Positions 17,851 through 26,030 of a DNA stretch of 64,000 bases are shown here, one piece after another; within the stretch, counting starts at the first letter, position 1, and each line of letters opens with the position of its first letter. The translations under genes were made by a program, and so were the position numbers. Source of the stretch: DASSUW01 sp963835525 (lineage in GTDB: Bacteria; Actinomycetota; Thermoleophilia; Solirubrobacterales; Solirubrobacteraceae); assembly GCA_963835525.1 (NCBI GenBank), contig CAWIFM010000003.1, positions 992,001 to 1,056,000 of the forward strand, read 5' to 3'. The notes beneath the pieces were generated by a model. The model made no database searches and was not told the origin of the DNA. It saw only the letters and a program-made list of their open reading frames with translations.

Positions 17851-19347
17851 ATGCGATTCATTCAGGCGGGATTCCTAACGCTGCTCGCTGCCGCGATCTT
17901 CGCGGCGCCGGCGAGCGCGGCGACACCTGGCTCGGCCGGTCTCGGCGACCGGCTCTTCCCCACTCTCGGCAACGGCGGCTATGACGCAAAGCACTACGAC
18001 CTCGGCCTCTACTACGGCAGCACCGCCCCCGAGCAGTCGGTGCGCGGAGTGGTCCAGATGCGCGCGACCGCGACCCAGTCGCTCTCGCGCTTCAACCTCG
18101 ACTACGCCGGTGACGACGTCCAGGGCGTCTGGGTCGACGGGCGCAAGGCCTCCTTCCGGCACGACAAGCGAGAGCTGGTGATCACGCCCGCGCGTTCGAT
18201 CCGCTCCGGCAGCAGCTTCACGGCCCAGGTGGCCTTCACCGGCCACACGTACACGCCCGAGGAGGGCGACCCGGGCCCGATCGGCTGGTTCGCGACGCGC
18301 GACGGCTCGGCGACCTCCGGCCAGATCAACCGCGCGCAGGACATCTACCCGGTCAACGACCACCCGTCGGACAAGGCGACCTACTCGTACACGATCGCCG
18401 CGCCGAAGGCGACCACGGTCGCGGTCAGCGGCCGCCGCACCGGCAAGCGCGCCGTCGGCGACACCTACGTGTGGTCGTTCGAGATGGACGAGCCGATGGC
18501 CTCGCAGGTCATCCAGGTCGCAACCGGTGATCTCGTCGAGGTCGAGCGCGGCCGCGTGAGCGGCACCCGTCTGCGCGACGTCGTCGCCCGCAGCTACGTC
18601 GGCATCACGAACCCGACGCTGTCCAAGGGCCCGGCGCAGTTCCGCTGGATGCTCGGCCACGCCGGCGCGTACCCGTTCGACGAGTACGGCGTGCTCGCCG
18701 TCGACCAGTTCATGCAGTACGCGCTGGAGACGCAGACGCTGACGCTGCATCCTGCCGAGCTGTTCGACCCCGCGGTCTACCCGCAGGAGTTCGCGGAGTC
18801 GATCGCCGTCCACGAGCTCGCCCACCAGTGGTTCGGCGACTCGGTCGCGATCGAGGAGTACAGCGACCTGTGGCTCGCCGAGGGCCCGGCAACCTGGTAC
18901 GAGCACGAGTTCAACGCCGACTTCTACGGCGAGGACTTCGAGGCGTTCATGCGCGAGCAGTACTCCTTCTCGCAGGAGTACCGCGACACGTACGGCCCGG
19001 TCGCCCGTCCCAAGAACGGCAGCGACGAGGTCATCTTCTCCGACCAGATCTACGGCGGCGGCGCGCTTGCGCTGTTCGCGCTGCACGAGAAGGTCGGCGA
19101 CCGCACCTGGCGCGCCCTCATGAAGGAGTGGGCGCAGCGCTACGAGGGCCGGTCGGTCTCCACCGACGACTTCATCGCCTTCGTGGACCGCAATGTCCAC
19201 GGCGACCTGACGCGCTTCCTGCGCGATTGGCTGTACGGCACGAAGACTCCGCCGATGCCCGGTCACGCTGACTGGGAGGCCGAGGCTCCGGTCGCCACGG
19301 CGTCGGCCGCGCGCATGTCGTCGGCCGTGCGCCACTTCGAGCGCTGA
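17851..19347 (+). CDS. Secreted M1-family zinc metallopeptidase
   Basis: 498 residues with a signal peptide (FIQAGFLTLLAAAIFAAPASA). An N-terminal saddle-like beta domain runs to about 280; the catalytic site is H321-E322-L-A-H325 with E344 eighteen residues on (HELAHQWFGD, then LWLAEGPATW). The usual GxMEN exopeptidase motif is replaced by YALETQTL, and the C-terminal ERAP-type domain of full-length M1 enzymes is missing, as in short actinobacterial M1 peptidases. It should cleave N-terminal residues or peptides outside the cell. A strong hairpin terminator follows at 19356. Confidence 0.92.
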   Translation: MRFIQAGFLTLLAAAIFAAPASAATPGSAGLGDRLFPTLGNGGYDAKHYDLGLYYGSTAPEQSVRGVVQMRATATQSLSRFNLDYAGDDVQGVWVDGRKASFRHDKRELVITPARSIRSGSSFTAQVAFTGHTYTPEEGDPGPIGWFATRDGSATSGQINRAQDIYPVNDHPSDKATYSYTIAAPKATTVAVSGRRTGKRAVGDTYVWSFEMDEPMASQVIQVATGDLVEVERGRVSGTRLRDVVARSYVGITNPTLSKGPAQFRWMLGHAGAYPFDEYGVLAVDQFMQYALETQTLTLHPAELFDPAVYPQEFAESIAVHELAHQWFGDSVAIEEYSDLWLAEGPATWYEHEFNADFYGEDFEAFMREQYSFSQEYRDTYGPVARPKNGSDEVIFSDQIYGGGALALFALHEKVGDRTWRALMKEWAQRYEGRSVSTDDFIAFVDRNVHGDLTRFLRDWLYGTKTPPMPGHADWEAEAPVATASAARMSSAVRHFER

Positions 19348-19355
19348 AAGCAGTC

Positions 19356-19383
19356 GGAGGGCCGCCCTCGCGGGCGGCCCTCC
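19356..19383. terminator. Bidirectional GC-rich terminator hairpin
   Basis: GGAGGGCCGCCC, loop TCGC, GGGCGGCCCTCC: a perfect 12 bp stem with a four-base loop between two convergent genes. It has no long T-run on either side, as is common in high-GC actinomycetes. Confidence 0.75.
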
Positions 19384-19388
19384 GTGCT

Positions 19389-19697
19389 TCACAGCGTCTC
19401 GTAGTCGATCTCGAGGAAGTCCTTCACCTCGGCCTGCCACCGGTCGTTCACGAACGCCACGTGGTCGGGGTGCTCGTTGTACGTCTGGTAGGCGTCCGGC
19501 CCCGCGAACTCCATCGAGCAGCCGTAGCGGAAGTCGTTCTTGGGGCTGACTTCGCGCAGCAGCTCGTACGCCTCGACGCCGGGGATGTCTCCCAGCGCGG
19601 CCTGCGCCGCCAGGAAGTCGCGCTCCTGCTCGGAGCCCGGCTCGTGGACGAGGGTGAAGGACACGGTGTGCCGGATTCGGCCGGGGGTCAGGGTCAT
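19389..19697 (-). CDS. Dabb-domain (stress-responsive alpha/beta barrel) protein
   Basis: 102 residues matching a single Dabb domain: IRHTVSFTLVHEPGSEQERDF at the start, IPGVEAYELLREVSPKNDFRYG in the middle and MEFAGPDAYQTYNEHPDHVAFV near the end. Such proteins are dimeric ferredoxin-like barrels; some are olivetolic-acid cyclase or EthD-like, but for most the function is unknown. The ATG at 19697 lies ten bases after the stop of the large secreted protein, so both may be on one transcript. Confidence 0.8.
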   Translation of the reverse strand: MTLTPGRIRHTVSFTLVHEPGSEQERDFLAAQAALGDIPGVEAYELLREVSPKNDFRYGCSMEFAGPDAYQTYNEHPDHVAFVNDRWQAEVKDFLEIDYETL

Positions 19698-19707
19698 TGG
19701 CGGGAGG

Positions 19708-21507
19708 CTAGACCGTCCCTGTGATCGACCACTGGCCGATGCGCCCGGCCACCGAGATGTCCGGGCCGGTCGGGCCCTGGCCCCAGAAGAAGTCACCGAT
19801 GTTGGTGACGCCGCCGGGGGCGATGTTGCCCATCGACCGGTACACGACGCCGCTCGGCTCCTTGTCGATCGCCATCTGCGCCCAGGCGTTGCGGACCGTG
19901 AGGGCCGGCAGCGTCCACCAGAGGATCTGGCGCGGGAACAGGTAGGCCGCGAACGTGCCACCCGTGCCGCCGCCGACGCAGTAGGCGTTGGTGTGGAAGC
20001 CGTTCAGCATGTGCAGGCCGTCCACGGCTCCGCCCCAACGGGAGAAGTAGTTGTGGGAGCCGTTGGTGTCGCGCAGCACCTGGCAGGACTCGAGCTGCAT
20101 CCACTCCAGGTCGCGGTCGCCCCAGCGGGCGTCGGCGGGCGTGATCTCCGTGTCGTCGATCGCGCTCTTGAACGTGAAGCCGCCGGACCAGCCGTGGCCG
20201 GTGTACCACTGGGCGTCGACGTTGTCGACGTAGAGGTGGTCCCAACCGCCGACCGCCTGGCTCTTGAAGTCCTTCTCCCAGGCTGCGGCGCCACGGAAGT
20301 CGAAGGCGGTGGGGACGCCCTTGGACGACATCACGTTCTTGAAGCCGATCGCGCTGTCCTGCGCGCACTGCCACTCGTCGACGGTCTGCTCGATGCCGAC
20401 GTCGGTCGGGCCCACGGCCAGCTTGCCGAAGCCGCCGCCGCCGGGAGTGGTCTCGGCCGTCGCCGTGCCGTCGCCGTCGAGGGTGACGGAGGCGGTTGCG
20501 CTCAGGCCGTTGCGGTCGGTGACCTCGAGGGTCACGGTCTCGGCGTCGGTCGTCTTGCCGCGCGGTCGCCGCTCGTAGGCGACCTGCTCACCCTCGTTGT
20601 CGGTCAGCGCGGTGCTCGACGAGGACCACTTGTAGACGGAGCCGTCGCCCGCTGCCTCGCCGAGGATCTTCTCGCCGCTGCGGCTGACCTCGATCTTCGC
20701 GTTCGGGCCGATGCCTTCGATGGCGGGGACCTGCAGATGCGCCTGCTCGCCGCGCTCGCTCGACGGGTTGCAGGTGTAGCTCGGGTAGATCGTCTCGACG
20801 GCGCCGAGCGCGGGCAGCAGGTAGCCGAGCGTCGGCTCGCCCTGGCGGACGCCCTCGTCGTAGAGCTGCTCGCAGGCCTTGCGGGCCTCGTCGGAGGGGA
20901 TGATCGGCTCCTCGCCGGCCTTCTCGAGCTTGCGCAGCGAGCTCGAGAGCTGGGTCACGGTGCCGTCAGGAGCGAAGGTGATGCGCAGCTTCGCGCCCTG
21001 GCCGGTGGCCGGCAACCCGCCGAGCGTGAGGTCGTGCGACACCGTGGTGTCGAGCGCGTACTCGTTCGTCGGCTTGCCCGCGCGGTCGGAGAGCGTGAGC
21101 TTGGCGTGCGAGACCTTCGGGTTGAGCTCGAGATTCAGCTTCCCGAGCAGATCGGTGAGCCAGGACGCCCGCTCGAGCGCGTCCTCGGCGCCGATCGGCT
21201 TGAGCTTGGCGAGCGCCCGGGTGTCGAGCGACTCCGAGTCGGTCCGCCGGCCGGCCTCGTCCTTGCCGGTGGCGAGGAGGCGCGTCGGCACCTTGGCGAA
21301 CTCCTCGCTGACGTAGCCGAAGGCACCGTTCTCCTGCAGGGCGTTGGGGATGCGGTACGCCTCGGCGAGCTTCGCGCCCTCGTCGGCGGTCATGCCCTCC
21401 TGCGTGACTTTGTAGACCGGGGCGGTCTCGGCGGCCGATGCCGGCTGCGCCAAGACGAGTGCGACGCCTGTGCCCGCAAGGGCGGCGGCGACGGTGGTGC
21501 GCTTCAT
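19708..21507 (-). CDS. Large secreted protein, DUF6345-like
   Basis: 599 residues with a signal peptide (TTVAAALAGTGVALVLAQPASA). Residues ~25-290 contain a helical/beta pattern (LAEAYRIPNALQENGAFGYV, LTLSDRAGKPTNEYALDT). An Ig-like segment follows (VTLEVTDRNGLSATASVTL). The last ~230 residues hold Trp/Gly-rich, Cys-containing motifs (LAVGPTDVGIEQTVDEWQC, WDHLYVDNVDAQWYTGHGW, VLRDTNGSHNYFSRW, GLHMLNGFHTN) that resemble the caspase-like DUF6345 fold. Role unknown. A GGAG site precedes the ATG. An ECF sigma gene lies 92 bases upstream on the same strand. Confidence 0.75.
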   Translation of the reverse strand: MKRTTVAAALAGTGVALVLAQPASAAETAPVYKVTQEGMTADEGAKLAEAYRIPNALQENGAFGYVSEEFAKVPTRLLATGKDEAGRRTDSESLDTRALAKLKPIGAEDALERASWLTDLLGKLNLELNPKVSHAKLTLSDRAGKPTNEYALDTTVSHDLTLGGLPATGQGAKLRITFAPDGTVTQLSSSLRKLEKAGEEPIIPSDEARKACEQLYDEGVRQGEPTLGYLLPALGAVETIYPSYTCNPSSERGEQAHLQVPAIEGIGPNAKIEVSRSGEKILGEAAGDGSVYKWSSSSTALTDNEGEQVAYERRPRGKTTDAETVTLEVTDRNGLSATASVTLDGDGTATAETTPGGGGFGKLAVGPTDVGIEQTVDEWQCAQDSAIGFKNVMSSKGVPTAFDFRGAAAWEKDFKSQAVGGWDHLYVDNVDAQWYTGHGWSGGFTFKSAIDDTEITPADARWGDRDLEWMQLESCQVLRDTNGSHNYFSRWGGAVDGLHMLNGFHTNAYCVGGGTGGTFAAYLFPRQILWWTLPALTVRNAWAQMAIDKEPSGVVYRSMGNIAPGGVTNIGDFFWGQGPTGPDISVAGRIGQWSITGTV

Positions 21508-21598
21508 CCTGTCTCCTGGATGTGGGGGGTGGGGCGCACCACCCTGGAGAGCGGCCCTTGGCCGAAGCTTGGGCCGACTTTGGAGCAACTTTGGCGGG

Positions 21599-22144
21599 TC
21601 AGGCGGCGAGCGCCTGGCGCGCGCGGAACAGCCGGCTCATGATCGTCCCGGTCGGCACGTCCATCTCCGCGGCGGCCTCCTTGTAGGAGAGCCCGAGCAG
21701 GTCGACGGCCACCAGCGCGTCGCGCTGGTGCTCCGGCAGCTCGGCGATCCGGGCGTACAGCTGGCGGGCCTCGAATGCACGCTCGGGGTCGGCGGCGCGG
21801 CTGGACTCGTAGCGCTCCATGTCCTCCGGCGCGGTGGCCGTGGCGGGGCGGCGGGCCAGCGTGCGGCGGTTCGAGATGAAGGTGTTGCGCAGCACGCGCA
21901 GCAGGTAGCCAAGGTCGTCGCCGTTGGTGACGAGGCGCGGCTTGGAGAGCACGCGGACGCAGACGTCCTGGACGAGATCCTCGGCGTCGGCGGGCGAGCC
22001 GGTCATGCCGAGGGCGGCGCGATAGAGGCGATCCAGGTGGTCGCCGAGGCGGTTGGCGTCGAGGACGTGGGGGGCGGCGGCGGGGGCCGGCTTCAGGCGG
22101 GCGGAGACGCCGTAACGGGGGGCGGCAAGAGCAAGCGTCGTCAT
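21599..22144 (-). CDS. ECF-type RNA polymerase sigma factor
   Basis: 181 residues. Region 2: HLDRLYRAALGMTGSPADAEDLVQDVCVRVL; region 4: IAELPEHQRDALVAVDLLGLSYKEAAAEM and GTIMSRLFRARQAL. No anti-sigma gene is adjacent; the next gene downstream encodes a large secreted protein, a possible target. The ATG at 22144 is chosen over 22168 because the operator-like box at 22179-22199 then lies 35-55 bases upstream, about as at two other genes, although the ribosome site is weak in both cases. Confidence 0.88.
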   Translation of the reverse strand: MTTLALAAPRYGVSARLKPAPAAAPHVLDANRLGDHLDRLYRAALGMTGSPADAEDLVQDVCVRVLSKPRLVTNGDDLGYLLRVLRNTFISNRRTLARRPATATAPEDMERYESSRAADPERAFEARQLYARIAELPEHQRDALVAVDLLGLSYKEAAAEMDVPTGTIMSRLFRARQALAA

Positions 22145-22178
22145 GGCCGAGCAAGCTCCCAGCGCCATTCCCCTGCAA

Positions 22179-22199
22179 CCACGGGGGGACCCCCTGAAC
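22179..22199 (-). promoter_or_regulatory. Possible third copy of the operator-like box, before the ECF sigma gene
   Basis: In the gene sense CAGGGGGTCCCCCCGTGG. It resembles the boxes at 14436 and 54340 in the GGGG-CCCC palindromic core and in distance to the start (35-55 bases to 22144), but matches less well elsewhere. Confidence 0.3.
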
Positions 22200-22216
22200 C
22201 GACCCCCTCAACCAAC

Positions 22217-22237
22217 TAAGGGGGCCTGGCCCCCTTA
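22217..22237. repeat. GGGGGCC/GGCCCCC palindrome, first copy
   Basis: TAAGGGGGCCTGGCCCCCTTA is a palindrome around one central base. It is the inverted-orientation relative of the three units at 22303-22387. The spacer 22238-22302 shows nothing recognisable. Confidence 0.8.
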
Positions 22238-22302
22238 CGCGTGATTTCGCTCTGTGGCGGGGTTTCCGGGCTGCGCGGCACCGCCGCCCGCCACGCACCT
22301 AA

Positions 22303-22387
22303 GGGGGCCAGGCCCCCTTACTACCGCGGGTAATACGGGGGCCAGGCCCCCTTACTACCGCGGGTAATACGGGGGCCAGGCCCCCTT
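22303..22387. repeat. Tandem 34-base palindromic repeats (2.5 units)
   Basis: The 17-base palindrome GGGGGCCAGGCCCCCTT occurs at 22303, 22337 and 22371, separated by two identical 17-base linkers containing TACCGCGGGTA. It lies just downstream of the stop of a large LuxR-type regulator gene (minus strand) and upstream of the ECF sigma gene, and could stop transcription or be a REP-type repeat. The linkers are identical, so it is not a CRISPR array. Confidence 0.85.
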
Positions 22388-22393
22388 AGGGCG

Positions 22394-25318
22394 CTAGAGG
22401 GTGGCTCGGGTGCGGCCGACGGCCTGGGCGACTTCGGCGCGGGAGGTGACGCCGAGCTTGGCGAAGATGCGCGTGAGGTGGCCCTCGACGGTCTTCTCGG
22501 AGAGGAAGAGCTCGGCGCCGATCTCGCGGTTGGTTCGGCCCTCGGCGACGAGCTCGGCGATCTCGCGCTCGCGGCCGGAGAGGGCGTCGAGGCCTTCGCC
22601 GCCGCCGCGGCGCTGGCGGGCGGAGACGCGCTCGCCGAGCCGGCGCAGCTCGCGCGCGGCCTCGTCGCGGTAGCGGGCGGCGCCGAGCTGGGACAGCTCT
22701 GACTCGGCGCGGGTGAGCTCGGCTACGCCCTCGTCGCGCCGCCCGGCCGCGGCCAGCGCCATGCCGGCGAGCGTCCGGCAGCGCGCGGCGGCCAGCGGGA
22801 CGTCGACCGACTCGGCGCGCTCGGCGGCGTCGAGCGCCAGGGTGGCGGCGGCCTCCGCGTCGCCGGCCTCGAGCGCCACCGCGGCGCGCGCGTGCAGCAC
22901 CCACGCCTCGGCCAGCGGCAGCCCGAGCCCGCCGACGATCTGCTCGCCGCGCTCCGCCCACCGCACGGCCGCAGCGCGGTCGCCGCGAGCGAGCTCGGCA
23001 CGCGCCAGCGCTGCGTACATCCACGCGCGCCGGCCCGGCTCGATCGAGGGGAGGTCCGGCAGGCCGACGGCGCGCACGGCGGCCAGGCAGCGGTCGACCT
23101 CGCCGAGGTCGGCCCACAGCACGCCCAGGTGCGCGTGCGTGCCGCGCGTGAGCACGCTGTCGTCGAGCCCTTCGAGCAGGGCCACCGCCTCGTCGCCCGC
23201 GGCGCGCGCCCGGTCGACGTCGCCGAGATCGGCCACCGTCCACGCGTTGGCGACCAGCGCGAATACGACCAACTGCCGGTTGCCGGCCAGCCGCGCGGCC
23301 TCGACCGCGCCGTCGGCCGTCTCGGCCGCCTCGGCCAGGAACCCGCGCGTCTGCAGCGCGTGCGCGAGCCCGATCATCATCGGCACCACGAACTGGCCCT
23401 GGCCGATCGCGCGCGAGACGTTGATCCCGCGCCGCAGGTGGCGGATCGCGTCGTCGTAGTGCTCGCAGAAGAACTCCGCGAAGCCGAAGTAGTACGGCGC
23501 GTCGAGCCGCAGCATCAGCTGGTCGTCGGGCAGCGCGTCGATCAGCGCCGCGCACTGGTTGCGCGCGGCGGCGGCCGCCTCCGCATCGCCGCGGTTGTAC
23601 TCGGCGAAGCACAGCAGCGCAGTGGCCAACGCCTCGAGCCCGCGGTCGCCGAGCCGCCGCGCCGTCTCCGCCGCGCGTGTCGCCCACTGCCGCATCGCCT
23701 CGAAGTCGCTGTCGTAGAGCGCGTCGGCCGCCAGCTCCGCGTGCAGGGCGGCGGCCGCGGCGCCGTCCTGATCGGCGAGCGCATCCAACGCGTCGAGCAG
23801 CCGCGCGTGCGCTGCGTCGTGGCGGCCGAGCAGGTTCTCGCACGCCGCGCACGCGGCGATCAGGCGGACGCGCAGGTCGGGCAGCTCCACCAGCGCCAGC
23901 GCCTCGACCAACGCCTCCAGCGCGCGCTCGAGCCGCCCGGTGGCGGCCAGCGCGCCTGCCAGCGGGACGAGCAGCCCGAGTCGGCGCAACGGGTCAACCG
24001 CCGCCACGTCGTGCGCAGGCGGCCCGGGACCGCCCGTGGCGGCGGCCATGTCATCGCCGAGCAGGCGCAGCGCGGCCTCGAACCAGCGGGCGGCGATCGC
24101 CGGGGCGCGGGCGGCGGCCTGGTGGCCGGCCTGCTCGAGGACGGCGGCGGCCGCCTCGTCGCCGAGCTTCGCCGAGCGCTCGACGTGGTGGGCGCGCGCC
24201 GCCAGCGCACCCGGCCGGTCGGCCAGCGCGGCCGCGGCGCGGGCGTGCGCCTCCAGCCTCCACGCCTCGCCGGCGCCGTCGTACACCGCGCGGCGCACGA
24301 GCGGGTGGCGGAAGCGATAGCGGCGCGGGACGTCGGTCGGCCCGGCGATGTGAGCGGCCAGCAGCTGGTCGAGCGCGGCCAGCGTCTCGCGCTCGTCCAT
24401 GCCGGCGGCTGCGCCCGCGAGGTCGAGGTCGAATGGCTCGCCCGCCACCGCGGCGCCCCAGCCGAGCCGCCGGGCCGGCTCCGGCAGGCCCGCGATCTCC
24501 TGGCCGAGCGCGGCCGCCACGGCCGGCGGCACGCCCACGCGCTCGCCCTCCGCGCCGGGCTCGGCGGCGGCCGGCGCGGGCGCCCGCGCCAGCTCCTCGA
24601 GGTAGAAGGGGTTGCCGCCGCTCTGCCGGTAGATCGCCGGCAGAGCCGGGGCGCCGAGCAGCACGCCGGCCTCGGCCTCGGTGAGCGGGCCGAGCCCGAT
24701 CTCGCTCACGAGCCCGTCGCGGGCGGCCTGGTCGAGCGCGGCCAGCAGGCTGTTGGGTACCTGCCCGGCGCGGAAGGCGAGCGCGATCAGCACCGGCGCC
24801 GGCGGCGGGCGCCGCAGGAGGTGCGCGATCAGCTCGAGCGAAGCGTCGTCGGCCCAGTGCACGTCGTCGAGCATCAGCACGACGGGATGGCCCATCGCCA
24901 GCCGCTGCAGCAGCGCACGGACTGCGCGGTAGGCGTGGAAGCGCTCGTCCTGCAGGCCGCCCGCGCTCGCCCCCGAGCCGGCCGACGGCAGCACGCGTGC
25001 GAGCTCGGCCACGCGCTCGCCGATCAGCGCCTCCAGCTTGCGCTCGCCGAGCGTGCTCACGTGATCGTCGAGCGCGTCGATCCAGATCCCGAACGGCACC
25101 TCGAGCTCCAGCTCCGCGCCGCGGCCCACGAACACGGCGTGCCGGCGCTCGGCCGCGCGCTCGGCGAGCTGGCCGAGCAGCCGCGTCTTGCCGATCCCGG
25201 GCTCGCCGCTGATCACGAGCCAGCGGGCGCGCGCGCTGCGCAGCCCGTCCAACGTGGCATCGATCGCCGCCAGCTCCTGGCGGCGCCCGACGAACTGCTT
25301 CTGCTGCGCCAGCGTCAC
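22394..25318 (-). CDS. Large LuxR/MalT-like ATPase transcriptional regulator
   Basis: 974 residues. An AAA/STAND ATPase module starts the protein: FVGRRQELAAIDATL, Walker A GEPGIGKT (38-45) and Walker B VVLMLDDVHWAD. A long helical TPR-like middle follows, and the last ~65 residues are a LuxR/GerE helix-turn-helix (LSGREREIAELVAEGRTNREIGAEL, then LFLSEKTVEGHLTRIFAKLGV). Such regulators sense an unknown signal through ATP-driven oligomerisation and bind DNA through the C-terminus. No receiver domain is present. It is divergent from the YceH-like gene, and the targets are not evident. Confidence 0.92.
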   Translation of the reverse strand: MTLAQQKQFVGRRQELAAIDATLDGLRSARARWLVISGEPGIGKTRLLGQLAERAAERRHAVFVGRGAELELEVPFGIWIDALDDHVSTLGERKLEALIGERVAELARVLPSAGSGASAGGLQDERFHAYRAVRALLQRLAMGHPVVLMLDDVHWADDASLELIAHLLRRPPPAPVLIALAFRAGQVPNSLLAALDQAARDGLVSEIGLGPLTEAEAGVLLGAPALPAIYRQSGGNPFYLEELARAPAPAAAEPGAEGERVGVPPAVAAALGQEIAGLPEPARRLGWGAAVAGEPFDLDLAGAAAGMDERETLAALDQLLAAHIAGPTDVPRRYRFRHPLVRRAVYDGAGEAWRLEAHARAAAALADRPGALAARAHHVERSAKLGDEAAAAVLEQAGHQAAARAPAIAARWFEAALRLLGDDMAAATGGPGPPAHDVAAVDPLRRLGLLVPLAGALAATGRLERALEALVEALALVELPDLRVRLIAACAACENLLGRHDAAHARLLDALDALADQDGAAAAALHAELAADALYDSDFEAMRQWATRAAETARRLGDRGLEALATALLCFAEYNRGDAEAAAAARNQCAALIDALPDDQLMLRLDAPYYFGFAEFFCEHYDDAIRHLRRGINVSRAIGQGQFVVPMMIGLAHALQTRGFLAEAAETADGAVEAARLAGNRQLVVFALVANAWTVADLGDVDRARAAGDEAVALLEGLDDSVLTRGTHAHLGVLWADLGEVDRCLAAVRAVGLPDLPSIEPGRRAWMYAALARAELARGDRAAAVRWAERGEQIVGGLGLPLAEAWVLHARAAVALEAGDAEAAATLALDAAERAESVDVPLAAARCRTLAGMALAAAGRRDEGVAELTRAESELSQLGAARYRDEAARELRRLGERVSARQRRGGGEGLDALSGREREIAELVAEGRTNREIGAELFLSEKTVEGHLTRIFAKLGVTSRAEVAQAVGRTRATL

Positions 25319-25378
25319 CTGCCACCGACCCTAATCGACCCTCGCCGCCGTGAACAGGCGTGCCAGCCGCACCATCCG

Positions 25379-25384
25379 TAGGCT
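25379..25384 (+). promoter_or_regulatory. -10 element (TAGGCT) for a leaderless YceH-like mRNA
   Basis: TAGGCT ends seven bases before the GTG at 25392, and no Shine-Dalgarno is present. This supports GTG 25392 over the upstream in-frame ATG at 25350, which would lie before the promoter. Confidence 0.45.
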
Positions 25385-25391
25385 GCGCGGC

Positions 25392-26030
25392 GTGCATGAT
25401 CTGAGCCCGGAAGAGGTGCGCGTCCTGGGCTGCCTGCTCGAGAAGCAGCGCACGACGCCGGACACCTATCCCCTGACGCTGAACGCCCTACGGGCGGCGT
25501 GCAACCAGAGCACCAACCGCGAGCCGGTCGTCGCCTACGACGAGGAGACGATCCGCGACGCGCTCGACCGCCTCGGCCGCCGCCGTTTCACGCGGCTGAC
25601 CAGCTACCACGGCAGCCGCGCCGCCAAGTTCCGCCACCTGCTCGACGAGGCGCTGCCGATCGGCCCGGACGAGCAGGCGGTGCTGGCCGTGATGATGCTG
25701 CGCGGCCCGCAGACCCCGGGCGAGCTACTGCAGCGCACCGAGCGCCTGCACCGCTTCCCCGACATGGAGGCGCTGCACGCGGTGATCGACCGCCTGACGG
25801 AGCGCGAGCTGGTCGCGCGCTACGACCGCCGGCCCGGCCAGCGCGAGGACCGCTACGGCCAGCTGCTCGGGGACGAGACCGAGGAGGAGCCCTCGACCGC
25901 CCCGCCGCCGCCCCGTCCCGTGCCCGTCGCCCCCGCCCCGCGCGAAGACGACCGGCTCGACCGGCTCGAGCGCGAGCTGGCGGAGCTGCGCGCCGAGGTC
26001 GCCGCCTTGCGCGAGGAGCTCGGCGCGTGA
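25392..26030 (+). CDS. YceH/DUF480 family protein
   Basis: 212 residues from GTG. Two winged-helix units of the DUF480 family are seen: LSPEEVRVLGCLLEKQRTTPDTYPLTLNAL with ACNQSTNREPVV, and LPIGPDEQAVLAVMMLRGPQTPGELLQR. The C-terminus adds a proline-rich linker (APPPPRPVPVAPAP) and a short coiled coil (RLDRLERELAELRAEVAALREEL), which matches the usual tail of the family. The function of YceH is not established. The stop overlaps the ATG of the hydrolase as TGATG. Confidence 0.88.
   Translation: MHDLSPEEVRVLGCLLEKQRTTPDTYPLTLNALRAACNQSTNREPVVAYDEETIRDALDRLGRRRFTRLTSYHGSRAAKFRHLLDEALPIGPDEQAVLAVMMLRGPQTPGELLQRTERLHRFPDMEALHAVIDRLTERELVARYDRRPGQREDRYGQLLGDETEEEPSTAPPPPRPVPVAPAPREDDRLDRLERELAELRAEVAALREELGA

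Noticed and set aside
22303..22387. CRISPR array
   Set aside because: Only 2.5 units, both linkers are identical, the repeats are 17 bases long, and no cas gene is near.
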